Assembly: GCF_030551255.1 (NCBI RefSeq) | Contig: NZ_CP130630.1 | Location: forward strand, 9,547,001 to 9,611,000 | Origin: Streptomyces sp. NL15-2K | GTDB taxonomy: Bacteria > Actinomycetota > Actinomycetes > Streptomycetales > Streptomycetaceae | DNA: 64,000 bases | Direction of reading: 5' to 3' | Shown here: positions 47,601 to 56,900 of the stretch, piece after piece | How positions within the stretch are numbered: the first letter of the stretch is position 1 | How the letters are laid out: each line of letters opens with the position of its first letter | Position numbers and translations under genes: made by a program | The notes under the pieces: model-generated | Seen by the model: only the letters and a program-made list of their open reading frames with translations | Databases searched by the model: none | What the model was told of the DNA's origin: nothing

Positions 47601-50600
47601 CGCCCTGCGGCGTCTCGGTACGACCGCGGCACGAATGCTCGACGCGGATCTGCGCGGCCGCCTGGGCGGCGATCCGCTGGTACCCGGGGCGACGGCATCG
47701 CTGGCCGCCGATCCCTCGTACGAGCGGCTGACCGGAGTGATCGAGGGCGTGCTGCGCCGTGGCCGGGCGGCCGACCCGAGCCCGTACGCCTCGGGGGAGC
47801 TGGACACGCTGCTCGCCCGGCACCCCGAACTCTCCGCCCACGTGCGGCTGGTCGGTGAGTGCCTGCCCGCCCTGCCCGACGTGCTGGCCGGCCGGGTCGA
47901 CCCGCTGGAGCTGTACTTCTCCGGCGACAACCCGAACGTGCTCGCCGACATCTACCGGGGCAATGCCATCGCCGACCACTACAACGAACTGGTCGCCCGC
48001 GCCGTGCACGGTTTCGCCGCCGAACGGCTGGCCGCCGAGCCGGGCCGGCCGGTGCGGATCGTCGAGATCGGAGCGGGTACCGGCGGAACCAGCGACCGGG
48101 TCCTGCGGCTCCTCGCGACGCTCGGCCCGGACGCCGCTCTGGTCGACTACCGCTACACCGACGTCTCGGCGTCCTTCTTCCGCGCCGCCGAGCGGGAGTT
48201 CGGCGGCCACGGCGTCCCCCTGCGCTTCGACGTACTGGACCTGGAGAGGGACCCCGCGGAGCAGGGCTTCGAGCCCGGCTCGGCCGATCTGGTGCTCGCG
48301 GCCAACGTCGTGCACGCCACCCGGCGGATCTCGCGAAGCCTCGACCGGCTGCGGACCCTGCTGGCGAGGGACGGCCTGTTGGTGCTCAACGAGGTCACCT
48401 GCAACCTCGACTACCTCGCCCTGATGTTCGGCATGATCCCCGGCTGGTGGGCGTTCGAGGAACCCGCCGAGCGTCTGCCCGGCGCACCCCTGCTGGACGT
48501 ACCGCGCTGGCGCCAGGCGCTCGTGGCGGCCGGGTTCACGGAAGTCCGTCCGCTCGGTGCGGTCGGCCTCGACGAGAGCGAACTGGACCAGTCGGTGCTG
48601 CTCGCCGTGGCCGCGGGTCCGATACGCACGCAGGTCTCCGCGGAGCACTCCGCCGGGTCCGCCGCCGGGGAAGGGGCTGCCGCGCTCGGGCCCGCACCGG
48701 ACGCCGGATCGGGGGACTCCGTGATCGCCCACCTCAGCGGGATCTTCGCGGAGTTCCTGCGACTGGCCGTCACGGACATCGACCCCACCGCGACCTTCGA
48801 CCGGTACGGTCTCGACTCGCTCGGGGCGATCCAACTGGTCCGCAGGCTGGAGAAGGACTTCGGGAAGCTGCCGAAGGTGCTGCTCTACGAGCGCACCACA
48901 CTCGACGCCGTCGCCCACTACCTGCGTGAGCACGCCCCAGAGGCCTGCGCCCGCTTCATCGTCGCCCCCACGCACGCGCCCGAACCGGCGCCGCCGCGCG
49001 AAGAGGTGGGGGCGGTCGTCGACGATCCGGTCGCCATCGTCGGCCTGTCGGTCAGGTTCCCCGGCTCGCCGGACGCGGACGCGCTCTGGCGCAACCTGCA
49101 CGACGGCGCCGACCTGGTCACCGAGATACCCGCCGAGCGGTTCGACTGGCGGCGCATCCACGGAGACCCGGTCCGCACCCCCGGGCGGACCAACAGCAAA
49201 TGGGGCGCCTTCATCGACGGCGTGGGCGAGTTCGACGCCGGCTTCTTCGGGATCTCTCCGCTGGAAGCCGATCTGATGGACCCCCAGCAGCGGCTCTTCC
49301 TCCAGGCCGCCTGGGCCGCGGTGGAGGACGCCGGTCATCGGCCCTCGGAGCTCAGGGGCACCCGGACCGGCGTGTTCGTGGGAGCCACCTCGCACGACTA
49401 CGACGGCCACCTCACGGCGATCGGCAGGGACCGTGAGGCGCACTCCAGCAGCGGACTCGCACACTGCATCATCGCCAACCGGGTCTCCTACCTGATGGAC
49501 CTGAGGGGACCCAGCCAGTCCGTCGACACCGCGTGCTCCAGTTCGCTGTTCGCCCTGCACGCGGCCGTCCGGGCCATCCGCGACGGCGACTGCGACCAGG
49601 CCGTCGCGGGCGGCGTGCACCTGGTGCTCACCGAGCCGCTGTACGTGGCGCTCGGCCAGACCGGCATGCTCTCGCCCACCGGACGCTGCCGCACCTTCGA
49701 CGAGTCCGCCGACGGGTTCGTACGCGGTGAGGGAGTCGCCGCCGTGCTGCTCAAGCCGCTGAGCCGGGCCCTCGCGGACGGCGACACCGTGCACGCCGTC
49801 ATCCGGGGAACAGGCACCGGACACGGCGGGCACGTGCAGTCCCTGACCGTGCCCAGCCCGGCCGCTCAGGCGGACCTCATCTCCTCGGTGTACCGCAGGG
49901 CGGGAGTCGACCCGCGCACGGTCACCTACATCGAGGCGCACGGCACCGGCACAGTGGTCGGCGATCCGATCGAGATACGCGGTCTGCGGCTCGCCTTCGC
50001 CGAACTCACCGGAGAACACGGCGACGTCGCTGCCCCCTGGTGCGGCCTGGGCACCATCAAGTCCAACATGGGCCACCTGGAGGCGGCCGCCGGCATCGCG
50101 GGCCTGGTGAAGGTCGTTCTGGCGATGCGGCACGGCACGCTGCCCGCCAGCATCCACTACCGGCGGCCCAACCCCCTGCTGGAACTGGAAGGCAGCCCGT
50201 TCCACGTCGTCGGCGCCACCCGGGAGTGGCAACGGCTGACGGACGCCGCAGGGCGAGAGCTTCCGCGCCGGGCCGGGATCAGCTCGATGGGCTTCGGCGG
50301 CGGCAACGCCCATGTGCTGCTGGAGGAACCTCCCGGCCGGGAGGCCACCGCGCCGGCGGCCGAGGGCCCGCAGCTGGTCCTGCTCTCCGCCCGTGACGAG
50401 GACCGGCTGCGGGCAGCCGCGCGGCGGCTGCTCGACCATCTGTCCGCACATCAGGTCCCGCTGCCCGACCTGGCGTTCACGCTCGGGGAAGGCCGGGACG
50501 CGATGGCCGCGCGGCTCGCCCTGGTCGCCTCCGACCAGGAGGAGATCCGGGAGCAACTCGGCGCCTTCCTGGCGGGGCGGCCCGGCCGGTACGCGGTCGG

Positions 50601-50940
50601 CACCGCAGGACCGCACGCCCCGGGGCCCGAGAGCCCTGTGCCCGAGGACCTCCTGGACCGGGGCCGCGCCTGGGCGGCGGGGGCCGACCTCCCCTGGTCC
50701 GTGCTCCACGGCCCGCGCGGCAGCGCCCGGCGGGTGTCCCTGCCGGCCTACCCGTTCGCACCCGAGTGGCACTGGGCCCACGGCCCGGTGACGGAGGTAC
50801 CCGGCGCGGTCCGTACCCCGGCGGACGCCCCGGCCGACGGCCGGTTGCAGGGCGTACTGGAGGCGCTGCAGCGCGGTGAGTTGTCGGTCGACGAGGTCGA
50901 CCGGCTGATGACCACGAGCGAGAACGGATCCCACGTATGA
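38653..50940 (+). CDS. Trans-AT polyketide synthase B: rest of module 3, modules 4-6 and the KS of 7
   Basis: A 4095-residue protein starting two bases after protein A. Domains by residue: DH3 (about 1-300, HLVHGTPVLP with His35; second motif LDFSTL keeps Asp209 but has Leu213 where Gln or His is usual); ACP (330-405); KS4 (453-883, DTACSSS, HGAGT, GHLE); KR4 (1073-1517, ITGGAGGLG, GVVEDG, DYTAGN); ACP (1560-1636); KS5 (1737-2161, DTACSSS but Asn2040 for the HGTGT His and Ala2080 for the second His, so non-elongating); ACP (2220-2298, GLTSADL); KS6 (2320-2743); C-methyltransferase (2963-3316, EIGAGTGGTS, AANVVHAT); ACP (3356-3426); KS7 (3456-3890, intact triad). The C-terminus ends in a short helix (LQGVLEALQRGELSVDEVDRLM) matching the N-terminal helix of protein C, a docking pair. 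TTA occurs at codon 918. There is no AT or ER. Confidence 0.95.
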   Translation: MSTVVDPRFEADQHRLAGRHLVTSVTAQDEIVRGHLVHGTPVLPGVFFLDLVLRLLRHAGVDPAAAELRRCLFIAPVVAAGDRDRQLQIAVDSPSPQGVLPVTVRSRPTSGGVVLDEAWETNFQAEIRLSAAEPAGRVDTDRLKSAADEVCDADTLYAFARQVDIHHRDFMKVDGTVYRGDGFSLGDVRLGPDAQEYLDHFHIHPVTLDFSTLVPFLQFEPAQRERAARPFIPIYIESFRAYGRLGAAAQVYVPRVEQRELDAETVTADLHICHPDGSVVARITGFRAKRVRTADLITRLAESETGAPSAPPAPRSLPPAEEPGEEPTEEHRSLEEAISDLVAKALDSGDAPVDQERGFYDLGLDSVNLLTIAVSLEKLLDTELYPTLLFEYPTVNSLAAHLKGQGHRLTGGGTPVPQERGEPAAAEVPVTESRSWPTAEVRLPNPPSEDADGPIAIVGLAGRYPGAADIREFWRVLRDGRDCVTEVPAKRWDHAPWFASGRREPGKTHGKWGGFVDGIEDFDPLFFNISPRQAELMDPHERLFLETAWQTVEDAGYTPEELGRQTGGAVGVFAGVMWNDYQLHAIEELARDNPQIVASTFSLITNRVSYAFDFRGPSVSLDTACSSSLTTIHLACEAIRRGECRAALAGGVNLSLHPFKYLRLAENNLLSTDGRCRVFGEGADGYVPGEGVGAVMLRPLAEAEAAGDHIYGVIRGSAVQHSGRTSGFAVPSPEAQGRVVLEALRRADVEVETITSIEAHGAGTTLGDQIEIASLTKAYRRSTDRRGFCAVGSLKSNVGHLEAAAGIAALTKVLLSMQHRTIVPTLHTERLNQEIPFDDSPFYVARERRDWPRVTDPRTGLPAPRRAGISAFGFGGANVHMVVEEYEGHVEHAGGHGVRTGPADHQVVPLSARTPEALRAQADQLGRFLAEHPEVSFGDVAHTLRVGRRAMEHRLAAVARDTAELIDLLTMYGAGQADPARLFTGRVRRGSGGPVEGSGPAETAAAWVVGTDAGWSATPGRRVSLPTYPFDRRRCWIPMTDRTPRTEEALVSTHAGEAPGTNANIEAPADLLIYEPVWASQAARGARPDGVLLVLDDDSERLAELRRLAGRVIAVRSGTAFARTGPDEFTVEPSAEDDHRALARALGDEGVVPAAVLHLWPLTQDGSTARDGAFALARAWLTSCATTLPVVYAHAGAEEDPEHAAVGGLARGVRREQPKLALKTVRLDPALGRTDQCRALLAEAAAWQDIEVRVTPAGREVLGFRRVLSADGPPVPVARDGGTYLITGGAGGLGRLVARHLAGRARVGIALLGRSARGAEQEAAVAELVALGARAQYYSCDVTDRLSVAGTVSAVVAELGPLTGVLHAAGVVEDGLLLNKDSAGIHRVTAPKILGTRLLDEATREAALDYFLLFSSTTSVLGTVGTTDYTAGNRYLDAYAHHRAALRARGTRHGRSLSVNWPLWAEGGMRINPAVERTVLEVNGLEPLDTSDGLAALEFALRHEAGQLAVFRGDAARLEQRLTMHRTDADADADADTDTDGDAAAGGPVEAERTGAGADALRQELVEIFAEVLKLPAQDLDPDEDLADYGVDSIAAMRALDVLEQRYRTAIVPSVVARRRTLRALAEHLAEELPAASPGPASVQEPVSASARERSPASSPGADLAPVQHPVPVLALGAEPAPVFAAEPSPTAKWAPSSSPATAPERTPAAHTAFVPPTGAKPASAAAAVPGPAAPTGRIAVVAASVRVPGAPSVEEFWQNLVRGIHSVSRTPDDRWSPAWFAGADPDVVEAARWGGFIDGIDHFDAEYFGISEQDAAWMDPQQRLCLELAQELLDRAGYSRKEVAGEQVGVFLGVGANDYVRRNCIGGPPTTPQLLVSALPNMVATQISHVFDFRGPSLAVDTACSSSLVAVHQAVQSLLAGECDYAIAGGCELLLDPFVYLGLGRAGVLSQDGHSRVFDREATGTVPGEGLGMVLLKTEERALRDGDQILATLLASAVNNDGRTLGLTAPSHEAQTDLLRTAMRAAGVGSSTIGYLEVNGSASRFGDPIEIHAAAEVYRSLGSDTQHCAVGSVKSNLGALLHAGGIASLVKTVLAVQHGYLPATLHCAQPHPRLGFDRTPFRPVTSGRPWQSEPGLPRRAAVSSFGFGGTNCHVVLEQAPEGHQPRRTPLALTGFERRRRWITAGAGSPGSDLPPSAAPHPGGPQAARTATAEEANDMPSGDDVLDAVTGYLNELVRELLGTPVAPDPGGFLDLGLTSADLMTLNDRIEADLGRPLVPTVFFRHPDVGRLAAHLCAEFPEESSRLARPAHRPSEESADGAIAVIGMAGRFPGARDTAELWQRLLSGADLVTDVPADRWDHHAVYDPQGGDGRTDCPRGGFLADADRFDAALFGMSPDEAEATDPQSRLLLEVLWETAEDGAAAGRLHGSDTGVFVGRSFRDYEEEMIRRDRPVGPYEPIGTAVSMSANRPSHFFDLTGPSLTVDTACSGSLYAVHLAVAALRRGECAMAFAAGTNLILTPRHYTQLSAIGALSPSGACHAFDERADGYVPAEAVAAVLLKPLAAALRDGDPVHAVIRGTAANHGGRAGAVTAPNPERQSALLEAAWADAGVSPDTIGYLEAHGTGTKLGDPVEVDGLVAAFGRHTSRTGFCAVGTAKAHLGHTEAAAGLTGLIKAALTVRHGLVPAMPGYARANPYCDFDGGPLRVNETTERWDPASGRPRRAGVSSFGFGGACAHVVVEQSPSSPRRTPLSEGPLVFPYSAADSGRLLEVIARQRAFLVDSDEPLDSIAATLQQGRFALETRAAVVASDRRALLRGLDELLAAGLTGDPLRLVGTDPSAEAVRTARRWTEGETVDWSSRPEASAPRLAAPTYPFARDRYWPAAPVTGAAGPERPAALSTAPPGVPLPAVTTPPRSLTAPAVTPAPVPAPAFVPVTPAVPAPGGLSATAAVTTGRAGPTEAAERAVDTYLRGSTYDDRRVATALRRLGTTAARMLDADLRGRLGGDPLVPGATASLAADPSYERLTGVIEGVLRRGRAADPSPYASGELDTLLARHPELSAHVRLVGECLPALPDVLAGRVDPLELYFSGDNPNVLADIYRGNAIADHYNELVARAVHGFAAERLAAEPGRPVRIVEIGAGTGGTSDRVLRLLATLGPDAALVDYRYTDVSASFFRAAEREFGGHGVPLRFDVLDLERDPAEQGFEPGSADLVLAANVVHATRRISRSLDRLRTLLARDGLLVLNEVTCNLDYLALMFGMIPGWWAFEEPAERLPGAPLLDVPRWRQALVAAGFTEVRPLGAVGLDESELDQSVLLAVAAGPIRTQVSAEHSAGSAAGEGAAALGPAPDAGSGDSVIAHLSGIFAEFLRLAVTDIDPTATFDRYGLDSLGAIQLVRRLEKDFGKLPKVLLYERTTLDAVAHYLREHAPEACARFIVAPTHAPEPAPPREEVGAVVDDPVAIVGLSVRFPGSPDADALWRNLHDGADLVTEIPAERFDWRRIHGDPVRTPGRTNSKWGAFIDGVGEFDAGFFGISPLEADLMDPQQRLFLQAAWAAVEDAGHRPSELRGTRTGVFVGATSHDYDGHLTAIGRDREAHSSSGLAHCIIANRVSYLMDLRGPSQSVDTACSSSLFALHAAVRAIRDGDCDQAVAGGVHLVLTEPLYVALGQTGMLSPTGRCRTFDESADGFVRGEGVAAVLLKPLSRALADGDTVHAVIRGTGTGHGGHVQSLTVPSPAAQADLISSVYRRAGVDPRTVTYIEAHGTGTVVGDPIEIRGLRLAFAELTGEHGDVAAPWCGLGTIKSNMGHLEAAAGIAGLVKVVLAMRHGTLPASIHYRRPNPLLELEGSPFHVVGATREWQRLTDAAGRELPRRAGISSMGFGGGNAHVLLEEPPGREATAPAAEGPQLVLLSARDEDRLRAAARRLLDHLSAHQVPLPDLAFTLGEGRDAMAARLALVASDQEEIREQLGAFLAGRPGRYAVGTAGPHAPGPESPVPEDLLDRGRAWAAGADLPWSVLHGPRGSARRVSLPAYPFAPEWHWAHGPVTEVPGAVRTPADAPADGRLQGVLEALQRGELSVDEVDRLMTTSENGSHV
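43234..43281 (+). repeat. Eight 6-bp units encoding an Asp-rich linker
   Basis: GATGCG-like hexamers repeat eight times (Asp-Ala, Asp-Thr and Asp-Gly pairs) between KR4 and the ACP of module 4. It is a slippage-prone linker expansion. Confidence 0.85.
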
Positions 50941-53900
50941 CCGCCGAGTCCGCTTCCCTCCGCCGCAGCATCCTGGCCCGGGTCGACGCCGGCGAGCTCA
51001 CGCCCGCCCAGGCAGTGTCGCTGCTCCGGCCGGGCGGGCACAGCCTGGCCCTGTTCCGCCCGCAGTGGGAGCTGCGGCCCGCCTCCGCCCCGGTCGACTC
51101 CGATCCGCCGGGCCTGATGGTCGTGGCCACCGACAGCCGGTCACTCGCCGCCGCGCCGGCCGGCGCACTCCGGGTCGCTCTCGGCGCCACCGACGCGCTG
51201 CCCGGCACCACGGTGCACCTCGCCGATCCGACCGACACGTCCGCCTGGGCCGGACTGTGGGCGGACCGGCGCCGGACGGGGCGGCCGCCGCGCCGCGCAG
51301 TCTTCCTGGTCGACGTCGCGGCCGAGGCCGCGGAACACGCCCTCGACCCCGTCTTCGCGGCGGTGCGCGCGGTGATCGCCGACCGGGAGAACGGTCCGGT
51401 GGACCTCGCCTGTGTGGTCACCGGCCCGCGCCGGGAAGTGGTCGCCGCGTCACTGGGCGGCTTCTGCCAGATCGCCGGCTTCGAGGACCGCCGTATCCGG
51501 GCCGTCGCCGTCGAGGCCCCCGACCTGCCCACCGGACCCGCCGGGGCCGAGGCGGCCCTGCGGCTGGGGCTCACCGAACTCGCCCAGGCCCGGGCGGGCG
51601 CCGCACAGGTCCGCCACGACCGGCACGGCCGCGCCGTTCGCACCGTGCTGCCTACCACGGCACCGGCGGCGAACCGGCCGGTCTTCCGGCGAGGGGGCGG
51701 CTATCTGATCAGCGGAGGCGCGGGCGGCATCGCACTGCGCCTAGCCGAACTGCTGGCCGAGCGCGACGGTGCCCGGTTCGTCCTGATGGGACGGTCCGAA
51801 CCCGGAGAGCGGGTCCGCGCGGCCTGCGCACGGATCGGCGAGCTCGGCGGAGCGGCCCACTACGTCCGTGGGGACGTCGGCGAGGCCGCAGACGTCGAGA
51901 CCGCCGTGCGAGTCGCCCTGCGGGAGTTCGGGGCTCTGCACGGAATCCTGCACTCCGCGGGGATCAACAACGACGCCTACGTGGTCAACAAGGATCCGCG
52001 CGACGTGCTCGCGGTGACGAGGCCGAAACTCGCCGGCGCCCGCAATCTCGACCTGGCCACCGCCGAACTGCCACTGGACTTCCTCGCCCTGTTCTCCTCC
52101 ACCGCCGCTTACCTCTGCATGGCCGGCCAGAGCGACTACGCCGCGGCCAACCGGGGCCTGGGCGGATTCGCCGCGGCCAGGGAGGCCCTGGTGGGGGAGG
52201 GACGACGCAGCGGCCGTACCGTCTCCGTCTGCTGGCCGCTGTGGAGCGGCGGCGGCATGGACCTGGAGCGGAGCGACCAGCGTGTGCTGGAGGAGCTCCA
52301 GGGCATGGTCCCGATGCCACCGGCGGAGGGCCTCGCCGCGCTGGAGGCGGCCGTCCGCGGGGAGGGCGCCGAATGGCTGGCCGTCTACGGGAACCCGTCC
52401 AGGGCCGCGGACTTCATCGCCTCACGGATGACGGACCGGACGGACGGCGCGACCCGGGACCACTCGTCCACCGATCCGGGCGCCGACGACCCCGTCGTCG
52501 AGCCGGCCGCCGGTCCGACGACGAACCCGGACCCGTCCACAAGTCCGCGTTCCGACTTGGCCGTTGCCGTGGAGAAGTGGCTGTTGGGGCTGGTCTCGGA
52601 GACCGTCCGGCTGCCTGCCGGACGGCTGCGCCGCGACCAGGAGTTCTCCACCATCGGTGTGGACTCCATTCTGATCAGGAAGCTCACCACCGTCCTGGAG
52701 GACGAGCTCGGCCCGCAGCCAGTGACGCTGTTCTTCGAGTACCGCAACGTCGCCGAACTCACCGCTCAACTGGTCCGCACGCACGCCGAGCAGCTGAGCC
52801 GCCTGCTGTCGTCCACTCCGGCCGCACCCGCCGCGCAGCGGGCACCGACCGAGACCCGGCCGCCGTCCGGGCGCGCGGCGTCCCAGGAGCCCATCGCCGT
52901 CATCGGCCTGGCCGGCCGCTACCCCGGCGGCGAGGACCTGGAGGAGTTCTGGCGCTCGCTGTCCGAGGGCCGTGACTGCGTGGGCGAGATTCCACCGGAC
53001 CGCTGGGAACACGCCGAGTACCACGCCCCCGGCGCCCGCCGGCCGGGCATGTCGTACGGCGACTCCGGCGGCTTCCTGCGCGACGTGGCCCGCTTCGACG
53101 CCGCCTACTTCAACGTCTCACCGCGTGAGGCGGAGCGCAGCGACCCCAAGGAGCGGCTCTTCCTGGAGGTCGCCGCGAGCGCACTGCAGGACGCCGGCTA
53201 CTCGCGGAGCCTGCTCCACGAGCGCACCCGCGACACCCGCGGACGCCACTCGGTCGGTGTCTTCGTCGGCGTCACCGGCTCCTCCTACGGGCTGCTGGGC
53301 GCCGAGGAGTGGGGCAGGGGCAATCGCGTGATCGCACCCGCGATGGACTTCTCGGCGGCCAACCGCCTCTCGTACTGGCTCGACGCGCACGGCCCGAGCA
53401 TGGTCGTCGACACCGCCTGCTCCGCCTCGCTGACCGCGCTCCACCTGGCCTGCGAGAGCCTGCGGTCCGGGGAGAGCCGCGTCGCCGTCGCGGGCGGCGT
53501 CTGCATCAACGTCCACCCCAGTAAGTGGGTTGTCCTCTCCGAGCTGCGGATGCTGGCGCCCGGTGGACGCTGCCGGGCCTTCGGCGCGGGAGGGGACGGC
53601 TTCGTGCCCGGCGAGGGTGTCGGCGCCGTCGTCCTCAAGCCGCTGTCGGCCGCCGTCGCGGACGGTGACCCGATCCGTGGCGTCATCCGGGGCACGGCCG
53701 TCAACCACGGCGGCCGCACCAACGGGTACACCGTGCCCAGCCCGCAGGCCCAGGGCTGGGTGGTCGCGGACGCGCTGCGCGCCGCCGGGGTCGACGCCCG
53801 CGATGTCGGATACGTCGAGGCGCACGGCACCGGCACGCAGCTCGGCGACCCGATCGAGGTGGAGGGGCTGCGCCGGGCCTTCGGCGAGTACACGGACGAG

Positions 53901-56900
53901 ACCGGCTTCTGCGCTCTGGGGTCGGTGAAGTCCAATATCGGGCACGCGGAGTCGGCGGCGGGGATCGGCGGTCTCACCAAGATCCTGCTCCAGATGGAGC
54001 ACCGCACCATTGTGCCCACCCTCCACTGCGACGACGAGAACCACACCCTCGACCTCGCCCGAACCCCCTTCGTACTACCGCGTGCGGCCCGGCCCTGGGA
54101 GCAGCGCGGCGACCGGGCCCGACTGGCGGCGCTCAGCTCCTTCGGGGCCGGCGGAGCCAATGCCCACGTCGTCGTCGAGGAGTACCGGCCGCCCGTACGG
54201 CAGGCCGGCCCGTCGGCCCGGCCCGAGCTGATCGTGCTGTCCGCGCGCGACGAGGAGCGGTTGCGGACCGTGGCCGCCCGGCTGGCCGAGCACCTCGAAC
54301 GGAACGACGCCGCCGCGCTCCCGCTCGACTCGCTGGCCGTCACCCTGCAACAGGGGCGCGACCAGCTCGACACCCGGCTCGCCCTCGTCGTACGGGACGT
54401 CGCCGAGATCGCTCCCGCCCTGCGCGGACACCTCGCCGGCCGTGCCGTCAGCGGCCTGCTCACCGGGCGGGCCGACCTGGCGGCGCCGGCCGAGGAGGAC
54501 CCCGAACAGCTGGTTCGCCTCGCCCAGGAGGGTCGGCTCGACGAACTCGGCCGTGCGTTCACGGCCGGCGCCGACATCCCCTGGCAGCGCGTCGACCGCC
54601 CGGGAGTACGCCGGATTCCGCTGCCCACCTACCCGTTCGCGGGTGGCCGTCACTGGATCCGTACGACCGCGCCCGAGCCGGAAGCCGAGACCGTCACCGT
54701 CCGGCTGGAACCCGCCTACCCGCTGATCGCCGACCATGTGGTGGGCGGCCGCAGGCTCGTCGCGGGGGTCCTGCAGCTGGAACTCGCCAGAGCCGCCGCC
54801 TCGTTGGGGGGCGCCGGTCCCTCGGCCCTGACGGACGTGCGCTGGCGGGTGCCGCTCGAGGTCGGCGACGACGGGAGCGATGTACGGGTCGTGCTGCGTC
54901 CGGCGGCCGACGGCGCGACATACGAGATCAGCACGGGGGAGGACGATGCCCGGACCGTGCACAGCACCGGCACGATCCGCGGGAGCCGGTCCGACCCCGC
55001 CGAACGGCTTCAGCTGGACGTGCTGCGCTCACGCTGCGCGGGGACCGTCAGCGGCGAGGAACTGTACGAGCGGGCCGCAGCCGCGGGCCTTGCCTACGGA
55101 CCCGCCTACCGCAGGGTCCGCCGACTGCTGCGCGGTGCCGGTGAGGCCCTGGTGGAACTGGAGCCGGCGCCGGGGACCGTCGCCCCCGGATCCATACCCG
55201 CCGGCCTGATCGACAGCGCACTGCACGCGGTTCAGGGCATCCTTCCCGAGGAACTCGCGGCCCGGACCCCCGTACCGGCGTCCGTCGCGGCGGTGCGCCT
55301 GCTCGGTGAGCCCGCAGCGGCCCGTTACGCGTACGCCCGGCTGCTGCGCTCGGACGGCACCACCGCCCGTTGTGACGTGGTGGTCGCCGACGAGAGCGGC
55401 CAACCCGTGCTCGTCCTGGACGACTTCACGGTGGCGGGCCGGGCCCGACCCGCCGGGGAGCCGGTCACCTACCTGCGACCGCAGTGGTCCGCGATCGAGC
55501 CCGCACGTCCCGCGGACGCCGAGCGCGGGCGTGCCCTGGTGCTCTCCACCGCGGACGACTTCGGTCTTGGCGCACGACTCGCCGAGCGGTCCCCGGGTGC
55601 GCTGGTGGCCGACCTCGCCGGACTCGACCCCGCCACCGACCTGCCGCGGCTGCTCGCGGAGGCGGGGCCTGCCCCCGACGTGTACTTCCTCGGCGGAATC
55701 GACCACGTCCGTTACAGCCACGAGGACCTGGACCACCTGGAACGGAGCCAGGAACGCGGCGCGGTCGCGCTCTTCCACCTGGCCCGCGCCTTCGCCGCCG
55801 CACGTCCGCGCGGAGCCCGCCTGACCGTGGTCACCTGCGGCGTCCAGCAGCCGGACCCGGCCGTGCCCGCCGACAACCCGTTCGCCGCCTCGCTGATCGG
55901 CCTGACCCGGTCGCTCGCCAGAGAGCTGCCCTTCCTGAAGGCTGGTCTGCTCGACCTCGACCCGGCCGAACTCGCCGAAGGCGGCGGCATGGAAGCCCTG
56001 CTGGACGCGGTCACGACAGCCGCTGACGAGGGGACGGTCGCCGAACGCGCGCTGCGCGGCGGCGTGCTTCTGGAGTGCGGACTCGCCGAGGCGCAGCTGC
56101 CACCCACCGACGAGGACGCGCTGCCGCTGCGCCGCGGCGGCAGCTATCTTGTGCTGGGCGGAGCGGGCGGACTCGGCTCGGTGATCGCCCGTCACCTCGC
56201 CGGGCGGTACGGGGCACGACTGGCCCTCGTCGGCCGACGGCCCTGCGACGCGCTGCCCGCCGGATACCTCGACGGGCTGCGCGAGGCGGGCGCCGAAGTG
56301 CTCTACGAGTCGGCCGACGTGACCGACCCCGAGGCGATGCGACGGGTCGTCCGGGCGGTCCGCGAACGCTTCGGCTCGATAGACGGGGTCGTGCACTCCG
56401 CCTTCGTCCTCGCGGACCGAACGCTGGAGCGGATGGACGAGCCCACCTTCCGCGCCGCCCTGGATCCCAAGGTGCGCGGCACGGTGGTGCTGGAGCAGGT
56501 GCTGGCCGATCAGGACCTGGACTTCGTCGCGCTGTTCTCCTCCGCGATCTCGCACACCGCCAACCCCGGCCAGGCCAACTACGCGGCCGGGTCCACCTTC
56601 CAGGACGCCTTCGGACGTTACCTGAGCGCCCGCCTGCGTCGCCGTGTGCGGCTCTTCAACTGGGGATTCTGGGGCGAGAGCGGCTCAGTGGCCACGGCCG
56701 AGTACCGGGCCCGGATCAGTGCCTCCGGGGTGGAACCGCTCAGCGACGAGCAGGGACTGGACGCCTTCCGCCGGGTGCTCGCCGCACCGGTCACGCAGAT
56801 AGCACCCATCCGCCTGGCCGCACCGCCGGCCGGACCGGCCCGGCGGCTTCAAGAGCCTGCCGCCCCGGCTCTGGCCGGCGCGGCCGCCGAAGGCGCGGCC

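Noticed and set aside
51065..52975. A 636-codon plus-strand frame near the start of PKS C
   Set aside because: It is an off-frame shadow. The real frame begins at the ATG at 50937 and reads through recognisable KR, ACP and KS domains.
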